From assembly GCF_900545795.1 (NCBI RefSeq), contig NZ_URAR01000008.1, positions 1 to 64,000 of the forward strand: a DNA stretch of 64,000 bases, written 5' to 3'. Of the stretch, positions 38,442-46,439 are shown piece after piece. The notes beneath the pieces were generated by a model. It saw only the letters and a program-made list of their open reading frames with translations, was not told the origin of the DNA and did not search any database. A program made the translations under genes and the position numbers. The first letter of the stretch is position 1, and every line of letters starts with the position of its first letter. This DNA is from an uncultured Veillonella sp. (GTDB lineage Bacteria > Bacillota > Negativicutes > Veillonellales > Veillonellaceae).

Positions 38442-38929
38442 ACCAATTTGTATTTTGTGACGTAGACCTCTGCATTGGTTGTGGTATGTGTGAACGACAA
38501 TGTATTATGGCTCATCATGGTCTGAAAATGACAGAAGTTAAATTAGATGATCCATTACAACGAGCTCGCTGTAAAGCATATCGCTTGCCTGATATGAAGA
38601 TTGCTGTACATTGTCGCCATTGTGAAAATGCACCTTGTATGAAAGCTTGTCCAGTAAATGCTATTTCTAAGCGCAATGACAATATGATTTTTGTAGACGA
38701 AGATGTTTGCATTGGTTGCCGTGAATGTGTATTAGCTTGTCCTTTTGGGGCCGTGCGCATGGCGCCACTTGAAAATGGGCGCACTGTAGCAACTAAATGT
38801 GACCTTTGCATTGATACAGAAGCGGGTACGCCAGCTTGCATTACTGGTTGTCCTAAAAAAGCATTAACCTTAGTTACTGAAGATACTATAAAAGCATTGA
38901 TTCAACATAAGCGAGAAACCTTTGCCTAA
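38438..38929 (+). CDS. Four-cluster ferredoxin electron-transfer subunit (HydN-like), second copy
   Basis: 163 aa. Four cysteine sets again: CIGCGMCERQC; CRHCENAPCMKACP; CIGCRECVLACP; CDLCIDTEAGTPACITGCP. It is a paralogue of the upstream gene and shares the CxHCENAPC and EEGTPAC-type spacing, so tandem duplication is likely. The start at MNQFV is preceded by AAGGAGG and overlaps the upstream stop by 4 bases. Last gene of the fdh unit. Confidence 0.92.
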   Translation: MNQFVFCDVDLCIGCGMCERQCIMAHHGLKMTEVKLDDPLQRARCKAYRLPDMKIAVHCRHCENAPCMKACPVNAISKRNDNMIFVDEDVCIGCRECVLACPFGAVRMAPLENGRTVATKCDLCIDTEAGTPACITGCPKKALTLVTEDTIKALIQHKRETFA

Positions 38930-39022
38930 GAGTTTCAAATAATTAGATTTTTGATTAACTTTTGTTACAATGGCAACGATTGAGTCAAATGGAGTATGGT
39001 ATATTGTAAATAACATTGTACT

Positions 39023-39052
39023 TAGTGGCGTAGTGCTATGGCGCTACGCCAC
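39023..39052 (+). other. 10-bp perfect hairpin between fdh and moeA
   Basis: AGTGGCGTAG-tgctatggcg-CTACGCCACT with no T-run after it. Weak terminator or leader structure of moeA; no molybdenum-cofactor riboswitch core was recognised. Confidence 0.55.
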
Positions 39053-39077
39053 TCTGATTTGTAAGGATGGAGACTAT

Positions 39078-40307
39078 ATGAAGGCCATAACAGTAGATGA
39101 ATGCCAACAGATTTGGCGCGAAAAACTAAGTCATAGACAATTACAAGCTGTGGAGTATATTCCTATAAGTGAGGCCTTAGGTCGCGTACTAGGGGAAGAT
39201 ATTGTTGCAAAAACTGATATGCCACCTTTTAGAAAGTCTCCTTATGATGGTTATGTGATTGCCTATAGTGAAGGTCAACAGCGATTTAAGGTAGTAGGGC
39301 TTATCGGTGCTGGTGAAACGTATGATGCACCAGTAAAATCTGATGAAGCTGTACGCATTATGACCGGCGCTCCCATTCCGGAGGGCTGTGACACCATGAT
39401 TATGCAGGAACGCTGTGACGTAGAGGGGGGCTACATAGTCGTTCGTGGTGAAATTAAGCAGGGTGATAATATCGTGCCACAAGGCGAAGAATGTGCCACC
39501 GGAGATGTGATTATAAAAGCGGGAGCACCATTGGATGCAGGTGCTATAGCTGTAGCGGCAGGACTGGGATATGCCACCATTGCAGTGTATAAGCCATTGA
39601 CTGTATTAGTACTCACTTCAGGACGTGAAGTGGTAGCACTTGATAAACCACTAGGGGCTGGTCAAATTTATAATTCGAATCAGTTTATGCTGACTAATTT
39701 ATTGGCCTCCTATGGTTTTTCCATAGTAAAGACCTACCATGTGAGTGATGATCCGGCGCTCTTAGATTCTGAAATTGAAACCGTTCGCTCTCTTAGTGAA
39801 GATGTGGATGTCATCATGAGTACTGGAGGAGTATCGGTAGGTTTATTTGACTCCATGCCGGCTATTTACAAAGCCTTAGGGGCCGAAGAGTTATATACAA
39901 GAATGTTGATGCGGCCAGGAGCGGCTTCTTTTGGAGGACTTATTCAAAAGGATACCCATTATACTTTGTGTTTTGGTTTGTCTGGAAATCCAACTGCTGC
40001 TTATAATGGATTTCACCTGTTAGCTTTGCCTATATTAAAGCTGTGCCAAGGCTATAGTGTATGTGACACTCTTATTGTGCCGATTCGCTTGGGGAGTACT
40101 ATACATAAGAAAAATCCTTTTGATCGCTATGTGCAAGGTGTGATAACCTATGATGAAAAGGGGGCGCAGTTTACGCCTAATAGAGTGTTTACTTCCAGTG
40201 CTTTGTTAGGTTTGGCACAGGCTAATGGCTTGGCTAAACTTGATCAAGGAAAACACAGCTATGAGGCGGGGGAAACTGTACCTGTGATGATTTTAAAAAA
40301 TAAATAA
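39078..40307 (+). CDS. moeA: Molybdopterin molybdotransferase MoeA
   Basis: 409 aa. The signatures are PPFRKSPYDGYVIA, RIMTGAPIPEGCDTMIMQE, VPQGEECATGD, STGGVSVGLFDSMP and GLSGNPTAAYNGF. It inserts molybdate into adenylylated molybdopterin. The start at MKAIT is set by GGATGGAG; a longer frame upstream covers the hairpin leader and is unlikely. It lies downstream of the formate dehydrogenase genes it helps to mature and ends in a strong terminator. Confidence 0.94.
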   Translation: MKAITVDECQQIWREKLSHRQLQAVEYIPISEALGRVLGEDIVAKTDMPPFRKSPYDGYVIAYSEGQQRFKVVGLIGAGETYDAPVKSDEAVRIMTGAPIPEGCDTMIMQERCDVEGGYIVVRGEIKQGDNIVPQGEECATGDVIIKAGAPLDAGAIAVAAGLGYATIAVYKPLTVLVLTSGREVVALDKPLGAGQIYNSNQFMLTNLLASYGFSIVKTYHVSDDPALLDSEIETVRSLSEDVDVIMSTGGVSVGLFDSMPAIYKALGAEELYTRMLMRPGAASFGGLIQKDTHYTLCFGLSGNPTAAYNGFHLLALPILKLCQGYSVCDTLIVPIRLGSTIHKKNPFDRYVQGVITYDEKGAQFTPNRVFTSSALLGLAQANGLAKLDQGKHSYEAGETVPVMILKNK

Positions 40308-40310
40308 AAC

Positions 40311-40376
40311 AAAGGCTCTATGTTACTGCCAATCTCTTAGGAGAGAGGCAAGTAGTACATAGAGCCTTCGTTTTTA
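40311..40376 (+). terminator. moeA terminator
   Basis: AAGGCTCTATGT..ACT / AGTACATAGAGCCTT with an inner loop and trailing T-run. Confidence 0.87.
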
Positions 40377-40575
40377 TTTGATGTATTTTTTCTTGTTTTT
40401 TATTTAATGAGTTTTTGCTTGTTTTTAATTTAATGTGTTTTGCCTTATTTGCTATTGAATACATTTAGTTTTACAGACCATGACTATGCTTTTAGTGTCA
40501 TACAATATATGCTTTTAATATCATATAATATATGTGTTTAGTGTCATAGATATATGTTTTTAGTGTTATGTTATT
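40371..40575. repeat. Two neighbouring degenerate tandem repeats
   Basis: A T-rich ~29-bp unit (TTGTTTTTWATTTAATG) repeats about three times to 40450. A ~23-bp unit (TATGCTTTTAGTGTCATA type) repeats four times from 40485. There is no gene here; the fdhD stop lies just beyond. Confidence 0.75.
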
Positions 40576-40581
40576 AGTATC

Positions 40582-41319
40582 TTATAAGCCGGTAATGCGT
40601 TCTTTGTGAGTCATGCATTTAAATGAATCAGGGCGGAGCACATTGACTAAGGTAATATTGTACTTTTCTGCTAAACTGATGCCTAGCGCTGTAGGCATAG
40701 CACGGGAGCACATAATAGGAACACCGATGCGATTCACTTTGTAAATTACCGATTGTGGCACGCGGCCGCTGAAAATTAAAATCTTATCCGATGTATCAAT
40801 ATTTTGTGTTACGACAATGCCAAGGAGACGATCGAGCACATTGTGACGACCTACATCTTCTGCATAGGCAATAACTTTACCATCTTTTACAATGGCGCCT
40901 TCATGGACGCCATGAGATGTATGATGAGCTTTAGTAATGGAGTCTAAGAGACCACCATAACTACAGATTTCATCAGCGCTGACTTTAAAATCCATGTTTT
41001 TAGGGGCTCTAGGTTTAGGTGCCGCATCTTGGTAATAACTTACATCATGAGTGAGGCTTACATCGATACGATGGGTGTCTCTATCCATGACAATATTGGC
41101 AATATCCTCAGGGCCCTCAACATGGCCTTCGACGATACAATAGCCAATGATTAAATCTTTGAAATCATGAGGAGAAGCAATGAGTGTACTAATCGATTTA
41201 TTTTCAATATATAGCTTGTAAGCTACTTCTTGTGAAATATCAAGGACTTGCTCTTCTGGGCCATTTTGCTTAGAGTACGAGGTGCAGGTGTAATGATTGA
41301 TGTCCGATAAAGAATACAT
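40582..41319 (-). CDS. fdhD: Formate dehydrogenase accessory protein FdhD
   Basis: 245 aa. The core is clear: AYKLYIENKSISTLIASPHD, GYCIVEG, YAEDVGRHNVLDRLLG, SGRVPQSVIYKVNRIGVPIM and ALGISLAEKYNITLVNVLRP. FdhD hands sulfur to the Mo cofactor of formate dehydrogenase. In E. coli this uses a CxxC between the N-terminal part and the DVGRHN core. Here that stretch reads KPRAPKNMDFKVSADEICSY with a single Cys. AAGGAGG lies 7 bases before the ATG. It is convergent to moeA. Confidence 0.93.
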   Translation of the reverse strand: MYSLSDINHYTCTSYSKQNGPEEQVLDISQEVAYKLYIENKSISTLIASPHDFKDLIIGYCIVEGHVEGPEDIANIVMDRDTHRIDVSLTHDVSYYQDAAPKPRAPKNMDFKVSADEICSYGGLLDSITKAHHTSHGVHEGAIVKDGKVIAYAEDVGRHNVLDRLLGIVVTQNIDTSDKILIFSGRVPQSVIYKVNRIGVPIMCSRAMPTALGISLAEKYNITLVNVLRPDSFKCMTHKERITGL

Positions 41320-41745
41320 AGCAATACCTCCTTAGGTAAAAGTTATAGACATAACTTCATATCCTACGGTTTAATCGTAGGGGTATCCTAGCATTTTAAA
41401 ATGTATGAATATGTGACTTTTTTTATGCTAGTCATTGACACGATGTAAATCTACTAAATTTATAGGATATAATAATATATATAAATAATATCATGTTTCG
41501 TGGATACAAACAATTGTTAAAAACTCATACTTGAAAAGACGCAAAAGTAAGCAATAAATGGTGATTGAGAAGGTGTATAAAAATTGTAAAAAAATGAATA
41601 TAAAAATTTAATCTTGCGGAAAAATTATAATTATCATGTATTATTTATACATAAAATTTTCTATAGATTGTTTGTCAGGAGCATTAAATTTTGATAAAAT
41701 AAATCATAAAATTTTTGCAAGAAGTTTGAGAAAGAAGTGAGTTAA
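41320..41745. other. Divergent intergenic region between fdhD and the symporter gene
   Basis: AT-rich, no gene. It contains an inverted repeat CCTACG-gtttaat-CGTAGG (41363-41381) in the fdhD leader. No clear promoter or riboswitch was found. Confidence 0.5.
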
Positions 41746-43011
41746 TTGGCAATTTTTAAGAAACTGAGTTTAGCTGCTTGGATTGGCATTGGTTTGGTCC
41801 TAGGTGTTGTTGTGGGGACAGTGGCACCAGATATAGCAGTTCAACTTAAGCCATTAGGGGACGTTTTTATTCGCATGATTAAAATGATCGTAGTGCCCTT
41901 GATTTTTAGCTCCCTTGTCATGGGGATTGCAGGCACTGGTGATTTTAAGAAATTAGGCCGCCTAGGGGGCAAATCCATTTTATGGTTTGAAGTGGCTACT
42001 ACCTTAGCTTTAATCGTCGGTTTAGTAGCTGTTAATCTAATGGAGCCCGGTGTAGGCGTTACGATGACTCATGTAGGGAGTAATGAGGCGGTTACTAAAG
42101 CGGCATCCAGTCATGGATTAGATCATGTGCAGATGTTAGTCAATATTGTGCCAACTAATATTATTGATGCCATGGGGCGTGGCGATATGCTGCAGATTAT
42201 ATTCTTTAGTTGCTTGTTCGCCATTGCTGCTGCAGGAAGTGGTAAAGAAGGTCTTCACATTATTGACCTCTCTAAAAGTGTCGCACATATTATGTTTAAA
42301 GTAACACATTATGTTATGTATGTGTCTCCTATCGGTATTTTTGGTGCCATTGCATATACAATTGGTGAATATGGCATTGAGATGCTCATGCCACTTATTA
42401 AATTAGTCGTTTGCCTTTATATTGCAGTCGCTGTATTCCTAGTGTTGACTGTGGCATTGGCGTCAGCGGTGACGAAGACTAATTTGTTTCCTTTGCTAAA
42501 AACACTAAAAGAGCCTATGGTCTTAGCTTTTTCCACAGCAGCTAGCGAAGCGGCCTTGCCGATTGCTATGGAGCGCTTAGAAAAAGCGCGGATTCCAAGT
42601 CATATAGTCAGCTTTGTGTTGCCATTAGGCTATACCTTTAATTTAGATGGCTCTACTTTATACAGTGCTATCGCAGTTGTATTTTTATCGCAAGTATATG
42701 GCATCCCCTTCCCACTAGAGCTACAAGTAGTTATGCTCTTGACTTTAATGGTATCTACTAAGGGGATTGCTGGTGTACCAGGTGCAGCCCTCATAGTAAT
42801 TGCTGGTACAGCGGCAGCTTTTGGCTTACCAGTAGAAGGCATTGCTATTTTGCTCGGCGTGGACCGCGTGCTCGATATGGCTCGCACTATGTGTAATGTT
42901 ACCGGCAATTGTATTGCAGCAGTAGTTGTGGCGCGCTGGGAAAATGATGTAACAGCAGATGATTTGAAAGAGCATATTCGCGAAGAAAATGCGGAGTTAA
43001 GTTCCCTGTAA
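41746..43011 (+). CDS. Dicarboxylate/amino acid:cation symporter (DAACS family, GltP/DctA-like)
   Basis: 421 aa. Typical GltP fold: about eight helices and two re-entrant loops. Motifs: IRMIKMIVVPLIFSSLVMGI, AFSTAASEAALPIAMERLEK (serine-rich loop reduced to one S-T-A-A-S), GYTFNLDGSTLYSAIAVVF, STKGIAGVPGAALIVIAGTA and LGVDRVLDMARTMCNVTGN. It imports C4-dicarboxylates or acidic amino acids with Na+ or H+. The R of DRVLDMARTMCNVTGN suits acidic amino acids or dicarboxylates. The start is TTG after AAGAAGTGAG; no ATG fits the known N-terminus. Confidence 0.92.
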   Translation: MAIFKKLSLAAWIGIGLVLGVVVGTVAPDIAVQLKPLGDVFIRMIKMIVVPLIFSSLVMGIAGTGDFKKLGRLGGKSILWFEVATTLALIVGLVAVNLMEPGVGVTMTHVGSNEAVTKAASSHGLDHVQMLVNIVPTNIIDAMGRGDMLQIIFFSCLFAIAAAGSGKEGLHIIDLSKSVAHIMFKVTHYVMYVSPIGIFGAIAYTIGEYGIEMLMPLIKLVVCLYIAVAVFLVLTVALASAVTKTNLFPLLKTLKEPMVLAFSTAASEAALPIAMERLEKARIPSHIVSFVLPLGYTFNLDGSTLYSAIAVVFLSQVYGIPFPLELQVVMLLTLMVSTKGIAGVPGAALIVIAGTAAAFGLPVEGIAILLGVDRVLDMARTMCNVTGNCIAAVVVARWENDVTADDLKEHIREENAELSSL

Positions 43012-43140
43012 AACATGTTCTTAGTCTCGGTTACATGTATTCTTAGTCTCTATAAAGCGTTTTTTTATCCTTGGATATTGGGCACTTAGTCTCTGTAAAT
43101 CGTGCGTTTAGTGCCTGTAAATTTTGTCCTAAGTAATACG
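43012..43140. repeat. Degenerate direct repeats after the symporter gene
   Basis: CTTAGTCTCTRTAAA-type words recur at about 43021, 43045, 43087 and 43109. Confidence 0.65.
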
Positions 43141-43144
43141 TAAT

Positions 43145-43173
43145 AGTCCCCTATTATAGGGGGCTTATTTTTT
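43145..43173 (+). terminator. Terminator
   Basis: AGtCCCCTAT / ATAGGGGgCT with T-rich tail. Confidence 0.85.
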
Positions 43174-43301
43174 TACGTCATTTTAGTTCTATATATTATA
43201 TAAATTAGGCATATGAAAGTACAAATGTATAGTAGAGGAATATAGAATAATGTAGTATGATAAGTATATAGACTTTTGTATATATACTAGGAGGTATATT
43301 C

Positions 43302-44972
43302 ATGTACAGCGATATTGAAATTGCACAAGCCAACCAGATGGAACCGATTACGAAGATTGCTGATAAATGCGGCATTTTACCAGAAGAATTGGAACAATAT
43401 GGTCATTACAAAGCCAAAGTATCCTTAGATATTTTAAAACGCTTGAAAGATAGACCAGATGGCAAACTTGTACTCGTAACGGCGATTACACCTACACCAG
43501 CAGGGGAAGGTAAATCTACTACGTCCATTGGCCTAGCACAAGCTCTTAATAAAATTGGTAAGAATACAGTTGTTGCTCTACGTGAACCATCCTTAGGCCC
43601 TGTATTTGGTATTAAAGGCGGTGCTGCTGGCGGCGGTTATGCTCAAGTAGTTCCTATGGATGATATTAATCTTCATTTCACTGGCGATATGCATGCGATT
43701 ACAGCGGCTAATAATTTATTGTCTGCTATGATTGATAATCATGTGCACCAAGGCAATGAATTAAATATTGATGTGCGTCAAATCTCTTGGCGCCGCGTTA
43801 TGGACATGAATGACCGTGCGCTTCGTCAAGTCGTTGTTGGCTTAGGCGGCAAAGTATGTGGCTTCCCTCGTGAAGATGGCTTTATGATTACTGTAGCCTC
43901 TGAAATTATGGCAGCTCTTTGTCTCGCAACAAGTCTGGAAGACTTAAAAGAACGCTTTGGCCGCATTGTTATTGGTTCTAATCTCAGTGGTGATCCTGTA
44001 TATGTACATCAATTAGGTTGTGAAGGGGCTATGGCACTTCTTATGAAAGATGCAATTAAGCCAAATCTTGTGCAAACCTTAGAACATACACCAGCGGTTG
44101 TACATGGCGGTCCATTTGCTAATATTGCTCATGGCTGTAACTCCATTTTAGCGACTAAATTAGCTTTAAAATTAGGTGACATTGTAGTTACAGAAGCAGG
44201 CTTTGGTGCTGATCTTGGAGCTGAAAAATTCCTAGATATTAAATGTCATTATGGTGATATTTTCCCTAATGCAGTAGTAGTGGTAGCTACTATTCGTGCC
44301 CTTAAAATGCATGGTGGCGTAAAGAAACAAGATCTTAATGAAGAAAATGTAGCCGCTGTTGATGCAGGCTTTGTAAATCTTGCTAAACAAGTAGAAAATA
44401 TCCGTGGTTATGGTTTACCTGTTCTTGTCGCTATCAACAAATTCTCTTCTGATACGCAAGCTGAAGTCGACTTACTCCTTAAAAAATGTAACGAATACGG
44501 CGTTGATGTAAGTCTCAACGAATGTTGGGAAAAAGGCGGCGACGGTGGTATCGACATGGCTAAACAAGTAGCGGCTATTATTGAAAAATCTGACGTGCCT
44601 GCTAAGATGATGTATGATGTGAATGAAACAATTCCAGCAAAAATCACTCATATTGTTCAAAAAATTTATGGTGGTGATGGTGTAGAATTCACGGCTAATG
44701 CGAAAAAACAGATTGCTCAGTTAGAAGCTTGGGGCTTAGATAAATTGCCAGTATGTATTGCAAAAACACAATACTCCTTGAGTGATAATCCAGATTTATT
44801 AGGTGCTCCATCCAATTTCACTATTAATGTACAAGATGTGCGTGTAGCGAATGGTGCAGGCTTTATTGTATGCCGCACTAGCAATATTATGGTAATGCCA
44901 GGCCTACCTAAAGCGCCAGCAGCTCTTAAAATGGACATCGACACTGATGGCAAAATTACAGGTTTATTCTAA
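43302..44972 (+). CDS. fhs: Formate--tetrahydrofolate ligase
   Basis: 556 aa, full length. P-loop TPTPAGEGKSTTSIGLAQAL. Also LREPSLGPVFGIKGGAAGGG, LHFTGDMHAITAANNLL and EAGFGADLGAEKF. It makes 10-formyl-THF from formate, ATP and THF, feeding purine synthesis and the C1 pool. AGGAGG lies 8 bases before the ATG. The cyclodeaminase/cyclohydrolase gene follows beyond a terminator, so the two are adjacent but not one simple operon. Confidence 0.97.
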   Translation: MYSDIEIAQANQMEPITKIADKCGILPEELEQYGHYKAKVSLDILKRLKDRPDGKLVLVTAITPTPAGEGKSTTSIGLAQALNKIGKNTVVALREPSLGPVFGIKGGAAGGGYAQVVPMDDINLHFTGDMHAITAANNLLSAMIDNHVHQGNELNIDVRQISWRRVMDMNDRALRQVVVGLGGKVCGFPREDGFMITVASEIMAALCLATSLEDLKERFGRIVIGSNLSGDPVYVHQLGCEGAMALLMKDAIKPNLVQTLEHTPAVVHGGPFANIAHGCNSILATKLALKLGDIVVTEAGFGADLGAEKFLDIKCHYGDIFPNAVVVVATIRALKMHGGVKKQDLNEENVAAVDAGFVNLAKQVENIRGYGLPVLVAINKFSSDTQAEVDLLLKKCNEYGVDVSLNECWEKGGDGGIDMAKQVAAIIEKSDVPAKMMYDVNETIPAKITHIVQKIYGGDGVEFTANAKKQIAQLEAWGLDKLPVCIAKTQYSLSDNPDLLGAPSNFTINVQDVRVANGAGFIVCRTSNIMVMPGLPKAPAALKMDIDTDGKITGLF

Positions 44973-45036
44973 GCATTGAAAAAAGCTTGAAAAATTCTGA
45001 TAGAGTGAAGGATAGAGTGAACTAAAACATATATGG

Positions 45037-45080
45037 AAGCCCTATGCTAGGTGCGAGTTAGCCATGGCATAGGGCTTTTT
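45037..45080 (+). terminator. fhs terminator
   Basis: AAGCCCTATGC / GCATAGGGCTT with T5. Confidence 0.88.
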
Positions 45081-45120
45081 ATAAATAGGGCTATATAAAT
45101 AGTAAAAAGGAGTTAAAACC

Positions 45121-45741
45121 ATGGCAATTAAAGACTTAACAGTACATACATTTATCGAAAATACAGGCTCTAGCGAACCCACCCCAGGTGGTGGCAGTGT
45201 GGCAGCTTTAACGGCATCCTCTGCAGCTGCGTTGATTGAAATGGTAGCAAACTTAACTTTGGGGAAAGAGAAATTTAAGGCAGTCGAAGCAGAAATGCAA
45301 GCAATTCAAAAGGAAACGAGTCAACTAAAACAGGACTTTTTAGATATGATCGATGAAGATTGCGCCGCTTTTAATGAAATTATGGCAGCCTATAAATTGC
45401 CAAAAAATACTGATGAAGAAAAGACAGCTCGCCAAGCGGCCATTCAAGGGGCTAGTAAAGGGGCGGCATTGGCTCCTTTTAAAATTGGAGAAACTGCGTT
45501 GTCATTGTTTGATTTAGCAGAAGCCGTTATTAAACGAGGTAATCCTATGCTTGTAACCGATGGTGCTGTAGCTGTTATTAATGCTAGAGCAGCCGTAAAA
45601 GCAGCATTTTATAATGTAAAGATTAACTTAGGCAGCATTAAGGATGAAGAATTTGTAGCATCTTTAAAGGTTAAGATGGAGCAAATGGAACAGACTGCTG
45701 ATATGCGCGAGCAGGAATTACTAGGACTGGTAGCATTATAA
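45121..45741 (+). CDS. fchA: Methenyl-THF cyclohydrolase / formimino-THF cyclodeaminase family protein
   Basis: 206 aa, all-helical FTCD_C fold. N-terminal signature FIENTGSSEPTPGGGSVAAL and helix ALIEMVANLTLGKEKF; IDEDCAAFNEIMAAYKLPK and GAALAPFKIGE follow. In anaerobes with fhs this enzyme opens methenyl-THF to 10-formyl-THF, linking to FolD. Cyclodeaminase activity in histidine breakdown is an alternative, but no hut gene is near. The AAGGAG spacing fits the ATG. Confidence 0.92.
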   Translation: MAIKDLTVHTFIENTGSSEPTPGGGSVAALTASSAAALIEMVANLTLGKEKFKAVEAEMQAIQKETSQLKQDFLDMIDEDCAAFNEIMAAYKLPKNTDEEKTARQAAIQGASKGAALAPFKIGETALSLFDLAEAVIKRGNPMLVTDGAVAVINARAAVKAAFYNVKINLGSIKDEEFVASLKVKMEQMEQTADMREQELLGLVAL

Positions 45742-45844
45742 GTGGATAGTGCTGTGAGGGAAATAGTTTAAGCATAATAGTTTAAGCATAATATTTTAGA
45801 TATTAAATTAGATACCATATAGCTAAAGAGTGATAAAAAATAAT

Positions 45845-45877
45845 AAAAAGTACTAACGAAAGTTAGTACTTTTTTTG
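45845..45877 (+). terminator. Terminator
   Basis: AAAAAGTACTAAC-gaaa-GTTAGTACTTTTTTT, perfect stem. Confidence 0.92.
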
Positions 45878-46439
45878 TGCTTATGAGGGGGAGATAGCAA
45901 ATATAGTATTATCGATCTCAACTTAGTTTAGTTGTTAAAAAATATAGAGAGAATGATGAAAATAATATTCAATTAATAAAATGTGCGATTTTACATAAAA
46001 TTTACTGTGTATATATATTTACTTTACAATGATTAAAAAATCATTAAATCAGAAAAATAAGATATATTTATTTTGGTTGCAAAATACAAATAATCGATAG
46101 TTAATATAGGGATTTACCTGTAATGATAATTTTTTGTCTAATTTTGGTATAGATGTGACGAGTTTTAATACTGATAATAAAGATTCGTAATGTAAAACTT
46201 GAAAAATTAAATAAAAAAACATAAAAGTTTAAAAATTAAAATTTATAAACAAGATTAATATTGCATGAAAATACTAATTTATGGTAATCTAAATTCATGA
46301 AAACTATATTGATAAAAATAAATAAGTTAAACGTTAATTAATTAAATAAAATAATTAATGAATGATGAATTAACGTTGGACAGTAAAATTTCTTTATTAA
46401 TAAAACAAATGGATGAGAATTAAGTTAGGAGGATGTTTA
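45878..46439 (+). promoter_or_regulatory. Long AT-rich leader region of the second adhesin
   Basis: 560 bp without a gene. Candidate promoter TTGCAT-18-TAATCT at 46261-46290. The 12-base word TAATATAGGGAT at 46102 is shared with the first adhesin leader. An inverted repeat AACGTTAATT (46330) / AATTAACGTT (46368) sits in the presumed 5' UTR. AGGAGG lies 8 bases before the ATG. Confidence 0.55.

Noticed and set aside
39023..39052. Molybdenum cofactor riboswitch before moeA
   Set aside because: Only one simple hairpin is present; no conserved multi-stem core.
40371..40575. CRISPR-like array
   Set aside because: Units are directly abutting, degenerate and without unique spacers; no cas genes nearby.
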